From NCBI GenBank assembly GCA_001643675.2, contig LSRY02000016.1, positions 1,116,001-1,180,000 on the forward strand: 64,000 nucleotides of DNA. Direction: 5' to 3'. This DNA is from Monocercomonoides exilis. Lineage: Eukaryota; Preaxostyla; Oxymonadida; Polymastigidae. A program made the position numbers and the translations under genes. Shown here piece by piece: positions 33,875-46,899 of this stretch (position 1 is the first letter of the stretch; each line of letters opens with the position of its first letter). The notes beneath the pieces are model-generated. The model searched no databases. It saw only the letters and a program-made list of their open reading frames with translations, and was not told the DNA's origin.

Positions 33875-36800
33875 ATGAGCGGACAATTACTTCTATTAAT
33901 TTGTTTGCTCATAGCTAAGGCACTTGCAATGCAAGATGTCTTTCGATGTAGTGAATCAAATAATAATTATGTTTGTTCTGGTATTGATTTTTTTTTGATG
34001 ACACATTTTCTCTGGTCAGCGAGAGCTGTTTCCCGTAGAGTTGAGTACAAACATACTTAATGCGACTGCGAATAATTTATATTCTTTTTCTAATGCGAGT
34101 GAGCAACATCCTACCTTTTACACGGAGATAATTACTTTTTTCTCAATTTCCAATTCTTCGATTGGATTGAGGTTGCTAACGATGGATCATCATGCTATTT
34201 CGTCTTTTCTACTTTCAACAACGTATTCTAAAACAAGAATTGAATCATGCTTCGTTTACCAAAATTCTTCATTTTTATTTATGTTACGAGAAAGTTCAAT
34301 TTTTATTTGGAACTTAAGCTTTCTTCAAAAAGCAGAAGCGTACCCCAACAGTATCGTAAATGCATCTGACGAATTTTCTTCTATTATTTTGAGTGATTCC
34401 GTTTTTTCAAGTTTGACCATGTCTTCGAAAGATAATTTCCTCGTTTCTGGAAAGAGCCAAAGCGAACAAATTGATAGCTGCCATTTTTATAACCTTTCTG
34501 TAAAGCATGACAAAAACAATTATCACCATATTGATCATTTTTCTTGTTTAAGTTTGATGGAGAATTGCCTTACGTCATCTTCTATGAACGTTCTTGAGGG
34601 AGGGATTGTAAGTGGAACAGAAGGATCTGGTTCATTTTTGTGCAACAATTGCACATTTGTTCAGAATGAAAGAATGGATAGGAGAGTGAGAAATACGGAT
34701 AGAAATACAACAACTCAAACACAGACTTATAAGAATGCTGAATGGATTGAATGCTCTGCTCCATGTGGAGGAGCGCTGTATGTGCATGACAATTCGAGTG
34801 CAACGCTGACTGTTGAGAATTCATCTTTTGTGAAATGCAACGCAACTGAAACCAGAGGTGGAGGTATTTTTGCCGAGAAAATTGCTGAATGCACAGTGAA
34901 ACATTCCGCATTTATTGAATGTTATTGTCTTTCATCAAGAGATCATGGAGGTGCTGGAGTGGAATTTGAAGGTTTAATTATTCAAATTCTTGTTGACAAT
35001 TGTTTGTTCAAAGATGGATGGACAGAAAATGATGGTGGAGGATTGGGGATTTGGAGCTCAAAAGCAACAAAAATGAAAGACTGTGTGTTGAACTGCTTGG
35101 TTCAGAATTGCAGTGCACATAACCGAGACAACTCGGGTGGAGGAGGTTTTAATTTTTGGAACACAGTTGACAAAATAGTTACGCACAACTGCCTTTTTAA
35201 AGGGTGCCATTCAGACTGCACCGGCGGTGCAGTATGTATTCAGACAAATGGATATAATGGAAATCTAATGTGGTTTTGTTTTTTTCACAACAACAGCTCA
35301 CCTCAAGGAATCGATATAAATGTTTATGATAACTCCATGAACTCCATAACCTCATGGTGCTTCTCAACAAGCATAAATGGAAATAGATATTTTGCAGGCA
35401 TAGACAGAAGCGATTGGCTTCCGAATACTGGTGGAAATTGCAGATTTGTCGCTTCGGTGGAGAATCAAGCAAATGCAAAAGACACATTCAGCTGTGGGTT
35501 GAATGAAAGTTGTGCATGTCTCACAATCAGCCATTGTCTGTCTCAAATGATTGTGGGGTTTGTGGAGGAAATCAAAGTGCTTTCTGGAACAGTTGTGGAA
35601 GGAAAAGGAGTTGATGTTGGGGAGAAAACGATCACTATGAATGGGGCTTCACCAGCTGGCTCGGCCATTGAAACAAAGTTTGAGGAAAGTGGACTGAGTC
35701 TGCTTTGTGTTAGAACAGGGAAATTGGTTGTGAGCGATCTGTCTGTGATTCACAATTCTTCATTTGAAAACAACCGACAATGCAGTTTGTTTGAGGTTCG
35801 GGGAAGTGGATTAATGGACGTGAAGCGAATGAATATATCGATGGATGCAGCTCATTCAGAAGAGAGGAGCATCCAGAACTCGCTTGTGAAATTGGAAGGG
35901 GGAGAGTTGAAAATGAAAGATGTGAGATGGATCCAAACATTCAGCGCCACAAGTGTGATGTCTCTGCCTCAAGGATCGCCTGTTTCATTGCCTCTGGATA
36001 ACTGCACTTTCAACAACATTGTGAGGACAACAGCTGGATCATCACTGATGAATGTGGGTGAAGGATCAAACTCAATAACTCTTGATGGATGCACTGTTGA
36101 TGGGTGTGGAAGTGAAGTCTCTGAGTTTGGAGGAGGAATGATGATTGAAATGGGGAATGTTGGTTCATTTACGATGAATGGAGGTGTTGTGAAGAACTGT
36201 TATGCCTCAGCCACTCAAGGGAGAGGAGGAGGGATTGGGCTGAAAGTGAAAGACACAAATGCAGAGTTTCTTATTTCATCAGCATTTGAAGGAAATCGAG
36301 CAAAATTTGGGAGTGATATTTTTGTTGATTCGATCGATCTGGAGTCAACAGCAACAAGTGGGAAAATTGCCTCGTTAACACCCTCATTTGATACAAAGAG
36401 CAAGATGCAAGGATTCAACAATGGAGATGAATCAGCTCCAATTCCGCTATGCGTTTATCTGATTCCTTTGCCAGAAGAGATTGTTGTGAGCAATGTTGAT
36501 GCTTCTGACAATTCTTATTGTGGATACGCTGAAATTCCGTGTCAGACTCTGAAGCATTGCTTGACAAGGCAAGAAGAAGAAAAGAAGATTGTTATCTTTG
36601 GGATGGCGGAAGTGAACAGTGAGCTGACATTTGACTCCTTGAAGCACACAATCCGAGGGAAAGATGGAAACAGTGGATGGAAGGTTATTGATGATTCTGA
36701 TGGAAGTGAAGGAAGCATGATAACTGTCAGTGCAAATGCGAACATGAGCTCACTCATTTTCTCTGTTCCTTCTGCTCTTCCAAATCACGAAATCTTCTTC

Positions 36801-39800
36801 AGTTCTTCGTCACAATCATTTTCGCTTGAAGATTGCACACTGACTTTTCAAGATTCCCAATCAGCGTTGTCTTTTGTGTTTTTGTCAGTGTCAGCAGGTG
36901 AGGCGTCTGTTTCATCGTTGAATGTCTTGTCTTTGGTTATTGGGAACTGTCCGTTGATTAATCTTGATGGAAACAATGCTGCTGGAACATTCACTTCCAT
37001 GAATGTTGAGGATATTAGCTCGACAGAAAATAGTGTTTTGTTTGGGGTGGCGAATGGAGCATCTTTGACGAGTGAAGATTCAACACTTTCAGTGAAAGCA
37101 TCTTCACAGGCAGATTTGCCATCAGGATCTATTCGAGTTATTTCCACAAATTCCGCCAAGTTGCTGAAGTTCACAAACAATACGATGAGCGGATTCAGAG
37201 GAATTGAAGGAAATGGAGGAGCTTTTGAATGCACACTTGGGAGAGAGTGCTCTCTGGAAATAGTTGGAGGGCTGATATCTGGGTGTGAGAGCAAAGGAGG
37301 AAATGGGGGAGGGTTGTGGGTTGAGATGAAAGAAGGATCGACATTCACTGTGGGAAACATGACAAATACTAACTCAGCAAGGACAATATTTTCGAGTGAT
37401 GAAAGTGGTTTGTTGCAACTGGTGAGCTGCAAGGCAACACAAACAGCAGGTGGGGAGCGTGGATATGGGGGAGGGATTTATGTTCATTTGGATGATGGAG
37501 CGAGTTCATTCATCTTGAAGGATGTTTCATTTCCTGGGTGCGATGCGAGAGAAGGGAAAGAGATCTTCGTTAATGCACATGATCTTTCAGGCGTGATTGA
37601 CAGAAACTCGATTAGATTTGATGTTGATTTGAATAACTTTTCAAAACTGAGTGGATTTGAGAGATCAACGCTGAATGAGACATTTGCCATTCCGCTGGTG
37701 GTGTATTTGTGGAACAACTTTTCTGCATCAGCATTTGTTGGAGGAGGATCGTCAAGCCATGATTTTTCGATGTGTGGATATGAAGCGTTTCCATGCACCA
37801 CGATTGCAAAGGCAGCATCTGTTCATTTTGAAGGGAAGAAAAAAGATGTTACTGTTCTTGAGCCATTTGTCTTTGGGGATGAATTGGGATTTGATTCGGA
37901 AGAATGGAGCATCAAAGCAAAGGAGAATGAAATGAAGTGCGGAGTTGCTGATCTGGCAGAAGGAGCACAAAGTGGATTGATGGAGAGCACAGTCACAACA
38001 TCTGTAACTGGTATTGTATTTTCGATATCTCAATCGCTGACATATCATGAAAGTGTGTTTTGTTGTCGTTCAGAGAAGCTCACACTGAGCAAGTGTGGGA
38101 TGGAAGGAGGCTCTGAGGCTATAACAACAGTGTTTGTGAAAGCTATTGGAGGGGTTGTGGAAGTGATTGAGTTTGGATCAGAAAGTGTTGCCAAATGGGG
38201 TTTTTCGTTTTTCATTGTTGAAGGAAATTCCGAAAGTGTGCCTTCGATGAATATGACGAACAGCAATTTTGGAGAAATCTCATTTGTTGATGGATGTGTT
38301 GTTGCGTGCCACAACGGAAATATCGAAGAGATATCTGGTTGCACATTTTCATCGATTACACGCTCGAAGGGAAGTGGAGGGTGCATCAGCATTACGAACG
38401 AGAACGATAATGATGGAAGAGATCACAAAGTGGAAATAAATGACTGCACATTCGAAGGATGTGCCGTTGATGGGGAGGAAGAAGAGTGCGGTGGAGGGGC
38501 ATTCTTTTTTGAAGCATCTCCAAAAACGAATCTTGTGGCAAATGAATGCACATTTGATGGTTGCACAGCACCATATGAAGGTGAAGTTGTTGGATATGGT
38601 GGAGGAATAATGCTGAAGATACTGAGAGAAGAAGAGGTTAATGGATGGTTTGTGATATCCTCACCTGTTTTTTCACCAAACAAGCCAAACAATGCGAAAT
38701 ATGGGAAGGATCTGTTCGTTTCGTCTCCATCGCTTGCCAGCAGCGTCAAGAACGAAACACTTCCATTTGTGAGAGATAGATTGGAGATGCTGACTGAAGA
38801 CTCTCTGAGAGGATATGACGGAGGAAACAGAGAGTGTGCAATCCCGCTGATCTATTTCTGGAAATCTATTGGATCGAGCGTCTATGTTTCACGAGAAGGA
38901 AACAACGTGGTTGTATGTGGATTAGAAGAATATCCGTGCGGATCCGTTGATTATGCGCTCAATAGGGCAAGCAACCTATCTCTTGAAGGGATGATAATAC
39001 AGGGGATTTGCGATGTGAAGAGGGAAATAAGGTTGCGCAGCATGAAAATGGAAGGAACAAATGACGAATCAGACAAAATCAAATTTGTTCAAGCGATTGA
39101 GGGAAATGCAGACGTTGTTGTTGAATGCAACGGAGTTACTGAATTTGAAAAAGTGGAGATTTCGATTCCATCATCCTTTGACAATCCAGCAAAAATTTTC
39201 ATCTGGACAGGTTCAGATTCAATCAAAGCGAGTCTTGTGTGCTGCTCAATCCATGCATATTCTAATGCTGGAAACAATTTATCCTTTGTTCTGATTTTGG
39301 CTGCAAAAGGAATTGTTCAGATAGAATCGACAAAGATCACAGAGCTGGGATCGATGCACGAGATAATGAGCATATCAGTTGATTGCAAAGTGTTGATGAA
39401 GAATGCAGCATTCGAAGATATTTCTTTGAATGGAGGAAGTGTTTTTGCTCTGGCCGAAACGCGGATATCTGGAGGTGGAAGCAATGCAGCCGACGAAGGA
39501 TGGAACACCATATTTGAGCAATGTGCATTCCTGAATGTGAAGCACAGTTCATCGGGAAATCCATCATTGCTTTGTTGTGGTGAGCAAAATGTTGTGAAAT
39601 TGAAAATGAATAATTCAACGATCCGTGATTGTGGATCAACAAGCTCGAATGAAGGGGGATCTGTATTCTTTGGACTCAGCGAAGGCGGGTTGTTGGAAAT
39701 CAACCACACAAATGTGACAGAGTGTTTCTGCTCGAATATTGGGAGAGGAGGAGGGATGTTTTTGAAATCACAAAGTGCCTCGCAGAAGGCATTGCCATTT

Positions 39801-42491
39801 GTGCTATCGAACATCACATTCCGAGGGAATGCTGCATTGAAGGGGAGAGATGTGTTTGTGAAGTGCACTGACCTTGACTCGCAGATAAGTGAATCACAGT
39901 TCCTAATAAATTTTGGGGAGCCATTTGTGAAGGAGCTGGCAATATGGGGATGCACAGCAGACAATTATGAGGATGAAGAGGATCTGTTGGGAAGGGTGTA
40001 TGTGTTCAGGAGCGAATTCATATTTGTGTCATCGATTGTGGGGAACAGCAGCGACAGCAAGAATTGTGGGGAAATGAAGAGCGCATGCTCATCGCTGAAT
40101 GTTGGGGTGAGCCACATCATCCCGTCTGATTATTCTCAGCTGTTTATCTGGAATGAAACAGCTTTAACAGGCTCGTGCTCTGCTCAAAAGGTGACGACCA
40201 AGTCAATGGAATCGAATAGGAATGCCGAGATAAAAGTGAGTGAGGTTGAGTTGGCAGGGGAGGAAGTTGTGAGAACTTCGGAATCTGTTCGATTTGAGAG
40301 AGTGTCACTTGTTTTTGATGGAATGTGTAACATTGCCTGCTCGTGCTTAATACGCCAATTGAATGGATTTCTCTTTTTGGGATCTGTTTCATTTCTGGCT
40401 GAGAGTGGATCACTTTGGAATTCACAGAACAATTTAGATTTTTCATTGTTAACTGTTGAGGATGGACTGCTCGAGGGAAGCGAGTGCAGCATATGCAGCT
40501 TGCAATTAGCAAAGTCAGCGTTTCGTGTGTTGACTTCTGAAAGCGTAAAGTTTCAGGATCTCACAATCAGCAATGTTCAATGCCTGAGCTCAGTGATAGA
40601 GTGCGGTATTAGCCAGAGTGTTAGCATTTCCAAATTGAAAGCAGAAAATACAACTCTGCAAAATGGTTGTATGATTTCTTCGAAAGAGAGTTCTTCTTTG
40701 CTTTTTTCATTGTCATTATCATCATTTGCGAACATCAGCCGATCATCATCTGGACCAAGCGTTATTTTCACGTCTCACGCAAAGTCTGCCTCTGAAATGT
40801 TCAACTGTTCATTTTGCGAATGCGCATCAGCATCTGCGAAAGGGAGTCAAGTGGCAATGGTCTCTGCCGATGAGATGATGGTCGATCAGTGCAAGTTTGA
40901 AGGGAATCTTGCTGGTGGTTCAGAGGAAATGAATGTTGCTGAAGAGGGCATCTGCGAATGGAACGGCTCTGTTGTTGATTTCTCTGATTGTGTCACTGAG
41001 ATAAGAGACACAACAGTTTGCGACTCCTCGAAAGGCGGGTTGACAGCGAGTGGCGGTGCTGTGACGATTGAAGCATGCAATTTCAACAACAATAATCCAT
41101 CTATTTTGCACTATCCATCGGTAAGACGGAACATCATTTGCTCAGATTTTGGGGTTGTAAATGTGATGAGTGTGAAAGGAGGAGATGGATTGGAAAGAAA
41201 TACTTCACTTTGGATATTGAATGATGGATGCAGCTTTGAAGGGATTGTTTCAGAGAGGGATTCATCATTCTTTATTCCTGTTCTGGAGAGTGTGGAAGCA
41301 AAAGAAGAGACAGATAGAATGAAGTTGACTTTCAAAGGGATGCTTCTTGTTCCATGCAATCTATCATTCGCAGTTGTTAAGAAGAATGGAGAAGAGAAAG
41401 AGATTGAAAAACATGATTTTGAAACAAATGGGTTTTTGACGGAAAGAGAAGTTGAAGGGAGCGTGGGAAAAGATCTCGTCAGCAACTGTGGAGAAGAGGT
41501 GGAAGTGAGTGTATACATTTTGTTTGGAGATAAAAATAGTCCATCATCCACTGATTCTATCATTCTGAAGAATAGAAGTGTTAAAGTGAAGGATGACGAA
41601 AGAATATCTGAGGAAGATAACAAAATCGAATGGAGTTTGATTGCATTCATTGGTTGTGTGATAGTTGTTGCGATTCTGTTGTTTGTAATAATAATAATTG
41701 TTGTGCTTAAGAAGAAACAAAATAAAGGTAAAAGGAAAGTTGGAGATGGAGATATAGAAGGAACAAAGAATATTGTGAGAGGGGAATGGAGAAAAGAAGA
41801 TGTTGTGCAAAGAGAGGAGGAGGAAGAAGATAAGGTGCAAGTAGTATTGGATGGAGAAACGGGAAATGAGATGGGAATGTCAACAGAGAAAGTCGAGGAG
41901 CTTGATGTACATGAGAACAAAGAAGTTATTGAGAATACATTTGATTGTGAGGAAGTGATCGGAGTGATGCCAGTGAATTATGTTGAAATGCAAACAGTTG
42001 CTTTGCTTCAAAGCTGTGGAGAGGATGGAAGCATGGAGAGTGCTGCTTGTGCGGGTGGAATAGAAGATCAGAATATGCGAAAAGGAGATGGAAAAGCGAA
42101 AAGGGGGAAGAGAAGGAAGGGGAAGAAACGAAGGCAAGTGGAAGAGATTGATGAAATTGGGGATGAGAGGGGTGGTTCGGAGATTGGATTGAATGAGTTG
42201 GGTGGAGCAGCTTCTGATGATGGAAGAAATGGAAGTCCAACAGAATATTATATTGGGATATGTTCAGCACCAAATAGCCATTTTTCGATGATTGGAGACG
42301 ATTCAGAAGATCAGGGGATGAAGAGAACAATGGAAGAAGAAAGAAAAGTGGTGAAAGAAGTCAGAGAAGAAGAAGGAGAAGTGATTAAACTCAAGAAAAG
42401 GAAGAAAAAGAAAAAGAAAAATCAGAAAAGGGAAGATAAATCGGAAATTGTTAAGGATGTTGCTGAAATGGGGTTGATTGATGCGGGATAA
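33875..42491 (+). CDS. Giant beta-helix surface protein with short charged cytoplasmic tail, two exons
   Basis: Exon 1, 33875-33970, encodes a signal peptide (GQLLLLICLLIAKALA). A 49-nt intron (33971-34019, GTTTGT...GTCAG) joins in phase 0 to exon 2, 34020-42491; total 2855 residues. The ectodomain has about five modules of roughly 340-420 residues. Each is marked by a CG-x(5,6)-[PA]C motif (nt ~35494, 36520, 37770, 38914, 40065) and ends in a G-G-G then F-x-x-N-x-A-x-x-G-x-[DE]-[IVL]-F-V closure. This resembles Pmp-like right-handed beta-helix proteins. Many N-glycosylation sites are present. A single transmembrane helix spans residues ~2569-2598. The tail of about 260 residues is acidic, then very Lys-rich, with no kinase domain. 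The likely role is a surface adhesin or receptor; the ligand is unknown. Codons 37513-41188 nearly duplicate the gene at the left edge. Confidence 0.88.
37513..41188 (+). repeat. Long direct repeat, copy 2 (partner 1-3676)
   Basis: Lies wholly inside the second beta-helix gene. Sequence upstream (modules 1-2) has no counterpart in the window because the partner is cut by the edge. Downstream the two genes are only distantly similar. Confidence 0.95.
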
Positions 42492-43459
42492 AAGGCTGTT
42501 GATCAAGATAGATAATATTGTTGTGGTTGGTTCAGAAAATGAAGGAGGATGTGAGAGAGGGGAGAATGAAGCTCAGAAAACAGAAAAAATAATAATATGA
42601 AAGAACTTTCAAATGATTAAAGCGCTGATGGAACTGCAGTGCTCCATGAAAATCAGTTCATTTGCGAAATGAAAGATCCTCCCAATTGAACATTTTTGCT
42701 GTATCTTCTTAAAAGAGAAGAGTCGGGATAGCTTTGCCTCAATATGAACCAGAGATTGTTTCCATTACTGTTGTACCTCATTCTTTCACAAAATATTTTG
42801 TATTCATTGTTATTCAATAATTTTATTTTTGCAAATGCTGTGTTTGTGTATTTTTCCAACAGGAAGTATTAGTAGGAAGCATTTCACTTTATTCGTTTAA
42901 TTTCAGAAATTTTTTTAACTGACTGTAATGTTTTTGTTCAATTTTCTTCTTGGCTTTGACTTTTTTGAAATTCTAAACTATTTCCTTTCTTTTTTCGATA
43001 TTTCTGTCTCAGCATCACAACTCATTTACTTGTCTTTTTGTTTGCTTGCTTTATCAATAGTTATCTAAAGGGATTGATTGCTTTTCTTCTAACAAACAGT
43101 GCAAATGAAAACTGTCAGATATTTTCATGGTTAGTTTCTCTTTCTTTCAATTGAAGGGTGTTATGCTTTTTCTTTTTGTATAAACGATAATATGATAACA
43201 AATAGACATAAGTGGAATCATAATTGTAACATTTTTCTTTTGTGAATTAAACAAAATTGTTTCAAAAAAAAAGATGAGCCAAAAATGATACATCCATAAA
43301 AAGGTTCAAAAAAAAACCAAAAACTTTGAAAAACAATTTAATTCTTTCTGTAACTTCATTTTGTTTCTTTCACTCAGAACACTCAATCTGATTTTCACGT
43401 AAAAGCATTATTGATCAAGTATGGAAAAGATCTAAATCAGTTTGTAGTTGGAAAGTCTT
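42492..43459. other. AT-rich intergenic stretch
   Basis: 3' flank of the beta-helix gene. No coding feature seen. Confidence 0.55.
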
Positions 43460-43690
43460 TTTAATCTGTAATCGTTGTTTTAGGGATGCCATCTTCAAAA
43501 ACTCTATCACTCATCATTTTCCATTTTATTTCTATTGGATTGAGATCAGGGGTTGAAGAGGTACAAGGGACAATGAGTATTCGATTTTCTTCACAGAAGT
43601 TTTTTTCAAGTTTTGTTCTAAGAATAAGTGTGTTATCATGTTTGAACCTCCAGCAAAAAGACCACTTTGCATCAGCTTGAGGTTACATAG
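43460..43690 (-). pseudogene. Tc1/mariner-like (DDE_3) transposase C-terminal fragment
   Basis: The minus strand reads WRFKHDNTLILRTKL..., then ILIVPCTSSTPDLNPIEIKW and KMMSDRVFEDGIP to a stop. HDN matches the second catalytic Asp (QHDN) and STPDLNPIE the third-Asp motif (SPDLNPIE) of Tc1/mariner transposases. The N-terminal two thirds are not contiguous, so it is a fragment. Confidence 0.7.
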
Positions 43691-44651
43691 AATGCTTCAA
43701 AATATGTCTAAATCCTTCTGAAAAGTTCCTTTTGTTAAATATTCAGGAAAAAATGAAAATTGAATAATTTCATCAAAATTTCATACCGACACTCCAAATT
43801 GTTCACCACGATGGATGTGATAACATTATCTATCATTTACATTCAAATTGTTGAAACATAATGAGTTGGAATAAAATTTTGATTAGAATCTTCAGTTTGC
43901 ATTTCACCCTGAAAACAAAACAATAGGAACTTTACATTAAAATTTTAACATATTCACATGATCAACTGAATTAATTGAATTTTCGAATGTTAACAATTGA
44001 CTCTTGAAATCCATCCCAACTGCTTCCCATTCCATAAGTTTTAACATAAACTTCTGATTTAGGTGACCGTTTGAAATAAAATCGTTCAATGGAACCCATG
44101 TTATTATGCTGTTATCTGTCCTGCCGATGTCATTTTTTTTTGTAAGTTAAACAATAATGCTTTTATTTATTGTCATCTCTCAAATAGCACTCGGCAAAGA
44201 ATTTTCTTTGTTGTTTTGTGCAATTCGTTTCGAATGGTCTTTAATCGAATCGAGAACTTGGATAAAACACTTCACAAAAGAAGTCAAGCAGTTGTTCAAC
44301 AACAATGAACGCCAGACGCTTCTGTGACATCTCAAGCCCTCTGGATACGATTTTCATGTAATTCAATGTTAACAGAATATCTGTTCTTTTAAATAAGAAA
44401 CGTTGGATGTAAAAATTTATGCTTTGATTTTCTTTTATCACAGCCTTTTTGTGTTGATTCATATTTGTTTATTATTTATGTCATTTCGTTTTTATGCAAG
44501 TTGATCAATGAAAAATTAATAATATCGAAAATAATTTTTCATTCGAATAATGAATGCGTTCCATTTAATTTTAAAGTGCAATATTGAAGTTGGATCAAAG
44601 ACGATGTTTCCTCTTTTTTGAACCTAATGAAAATTGTGTTCTTTTTTTTCG

Positions 44652-44922
44652 TATGGAAAAAAATGAAACTTAAAGCCTTTTCATTGAAAAATTGAACACT
44701 TTTAATTGACTTTTAGTTATCAAAAAACTTAAATAAATGAGCACATTTCTTCTTATTCAAAAAAAATCACTTTTTATCATTTGTTATTATGTCAATGATG
44801 TTTGTTTTCCAATATGTTAATATAACTTTTTTTGAAATAGAAGAGTGATTTGTAAAGTCGTTTGAGAAACAAAGTTTTTATGCTTTGAATGAAAAATCTT
44901 GAAAGTCTATATTTTTCCCGAT
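44652..44922 (+). mobile_element. MITE family 1, copy D
   Basis: From TATGGAAAAAAATGAAACTT and CCTTTTCATTGAAAAATTG to CTTGAAAGTCTATATTTTTC and CCGATA. The ends are consistent with a TA target duplication. It lies between the two Tc1-like fragments. Confidence 0.75.
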
Positions 44923-45099
44923 ATTAAAAAAAAATCATTAATAATTCATCAAATTAATAAGACACTGGATTTTGTAGATTTTTCTATGACAAAATTTCTA
45001 TCTGAGCAGAACTGCCTTGTATGGTGGTGTTTTCCTTGTGTCTAATCAAATCCGAATTTTTTATCATTTCTGAAAACTGTAATTATAAGATACAGCTTT

Positions 45100-45420
45100 T
45101 AGCAATGCAACTTTGCTGTGAACATTTGTTTGCGAGTTATACACACTTGTTATTTTTGCATCAACGTTACTGTTTTATTCTTCAAAAATTGCATATTGAA
45201 CAAAAATGTCAAAATTGAAAACTCCATAATTGATTGCCAAACCATCAAATATTGCTTGAATTTTAGAAAAATTTTTTTTTCGGTATTCGAATGTCAGAAC
45301 ATATTCTCCATCATATGTCCTGCTTCATTCCGAGATTTCTTCTCAAAGAAACCATCTCCATCTATTCATTTTTCACTCTTTCTTGATGTGGACACATCAG
45401 AGAAACAAAAATAACTGTAA
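45100..45420 (-). pseudogene. Possible Tc1/mariner-like central fragment
   Basis: The minus strand includes LMVWQSIMEFSILTFLF, resembling the MVWG-x-I-x-x-x-G segment that precedes the HDN motif in Tc1/mariner transposases. It has the same strand and order as the fragment at 43460-43690. Short and interrupted, hence weak. Confidence 0.35.
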
Positions 45421-46142
45421 TTTGATGTTGTAAGTCAAAAATATTGTCATTCATTATTTCTTCAGGGAGGAAACCAGGGCCTTTGATATTCAAATGGGAA
45501 TTTTTTATTTTTAACTTTCGAAATGTTTGCATTTCATTTCATGAATAGAAACAAAGAAAAATAGTAAACATTTGTCTAAATATGGGTGTTCATTTTTGAA
45601 ATCATATTTTTTTTATATGGGTGATTTTTTTTGACGTCATAAAAAAAGATCAAAAATCGAAATAATAATACTTATTGTGGTATTCTTTGATCAAAGAGAA
45701 AATTGATTTATAACAGTATTAAGCTTTTATTTCTGTCATATATATTTGTTTTATTGTTATATTCAAAAAAACACACCTTTTTTTATGTTTTTAGTTAAAA
45801 AGGATTTTTTGATCAAGAAAAAAAAATTAACCAAAAATAAATAAAGTTAAACCAACAAAACTCATCGAAAATATAAAATAAAAGATTCTTAACATATCAA
45901 ACAAAGATAATAAAAGGAAAAAACATTTGAAAAAACTTATAAAAATGCAACAAATTTGTGAATTTTTTAAATACGAAGAAAAAGAAATGTGTTTTCCATT
46001 AATCAATCTGAAACCTCATCAAAAATTTCCACATCTGCTGATCTGCTCAACAGACTTAGTGAATTTTGTTTCAAAAAATGAAGGAGTTACAATAATTTAT
46101 GATAACATCTTTCATAAGCTCTTCTTTTTCTCTTAATTCTTC

Positions 46143-46417
46143 ATATGGGGGAAAATACTATCATTCAAGCTTTTTTTGCACAAAGCACGAAAAAATTGCT
46201 TCATTTATAACATAATTAAACTTAATTAGATTAAAAATTAAATCGAATTATTCTTATCCGCAAACAAACGTCATAGATATAATAACAAAATGTTTTGTGA
46301 ACTCACACGTAATTCAAAAGTCGTTCTCATTTTCAATAAATTTTAATCGCAAAAAGAAAATCAAAAGTGTATAATTTTTCAATGAAAATGCCTGAAGTGA
46401 AATGTTTTGCCCCATAT
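46143..46417 (-). mobile_element. MITE family 1, copy E (reverse orientation)
   Basis: Starts ATATGGGGGAAAATAC, CATTCAAGCTTTTTTTGCAC, and ends AAAATGCCTGAAGTGAAAT, GTTTTGCCCCATAT. Both ends begin TATGGGG when read inwards and are flanked by TA, defining the family boundary most clearly. Confidence 0.88.
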
Positions 46418-46899
46418 GGAAAGTGTCCAGGGCGAAGGGATTGGGGAGTGATTTGGAGATGATATTTTCACAAGCAAATACAATGATATTTTTCATTTTG
46501 AATAATGGAATTTGAGCAAAAAACGTAAATTTCTCATGTTTCAGAAGGGAGGGAAATTGATGGATTTGATTGAGAAATGACTTCTGGAATATGGATTTGC
46601 AAATCAGATGATGATACACTTGAAAAAGGAAGGAATAATGAATTTTTATTGGAGGGAAACAGATACCAACTGAATAGAATATAGACATTGGCTAAAAAAA
46701 TAGGTTCTGAAGGTTTGTTGTTGTTTTTTTTGAAGTGATTATTATTTTGTTTCAAGAATGCTGAAAGAATGAAGGATTATATGGCTTTGAAGAAGAAGAA
46801 GAAAAGCAGGGAAGGAAGAATAAAGAAGGACAGATGAATTGCGAGATAAATCGAAGATTCCTGGTATTAACCTTTGGAGAAGAATTATTTTTGATAGAA

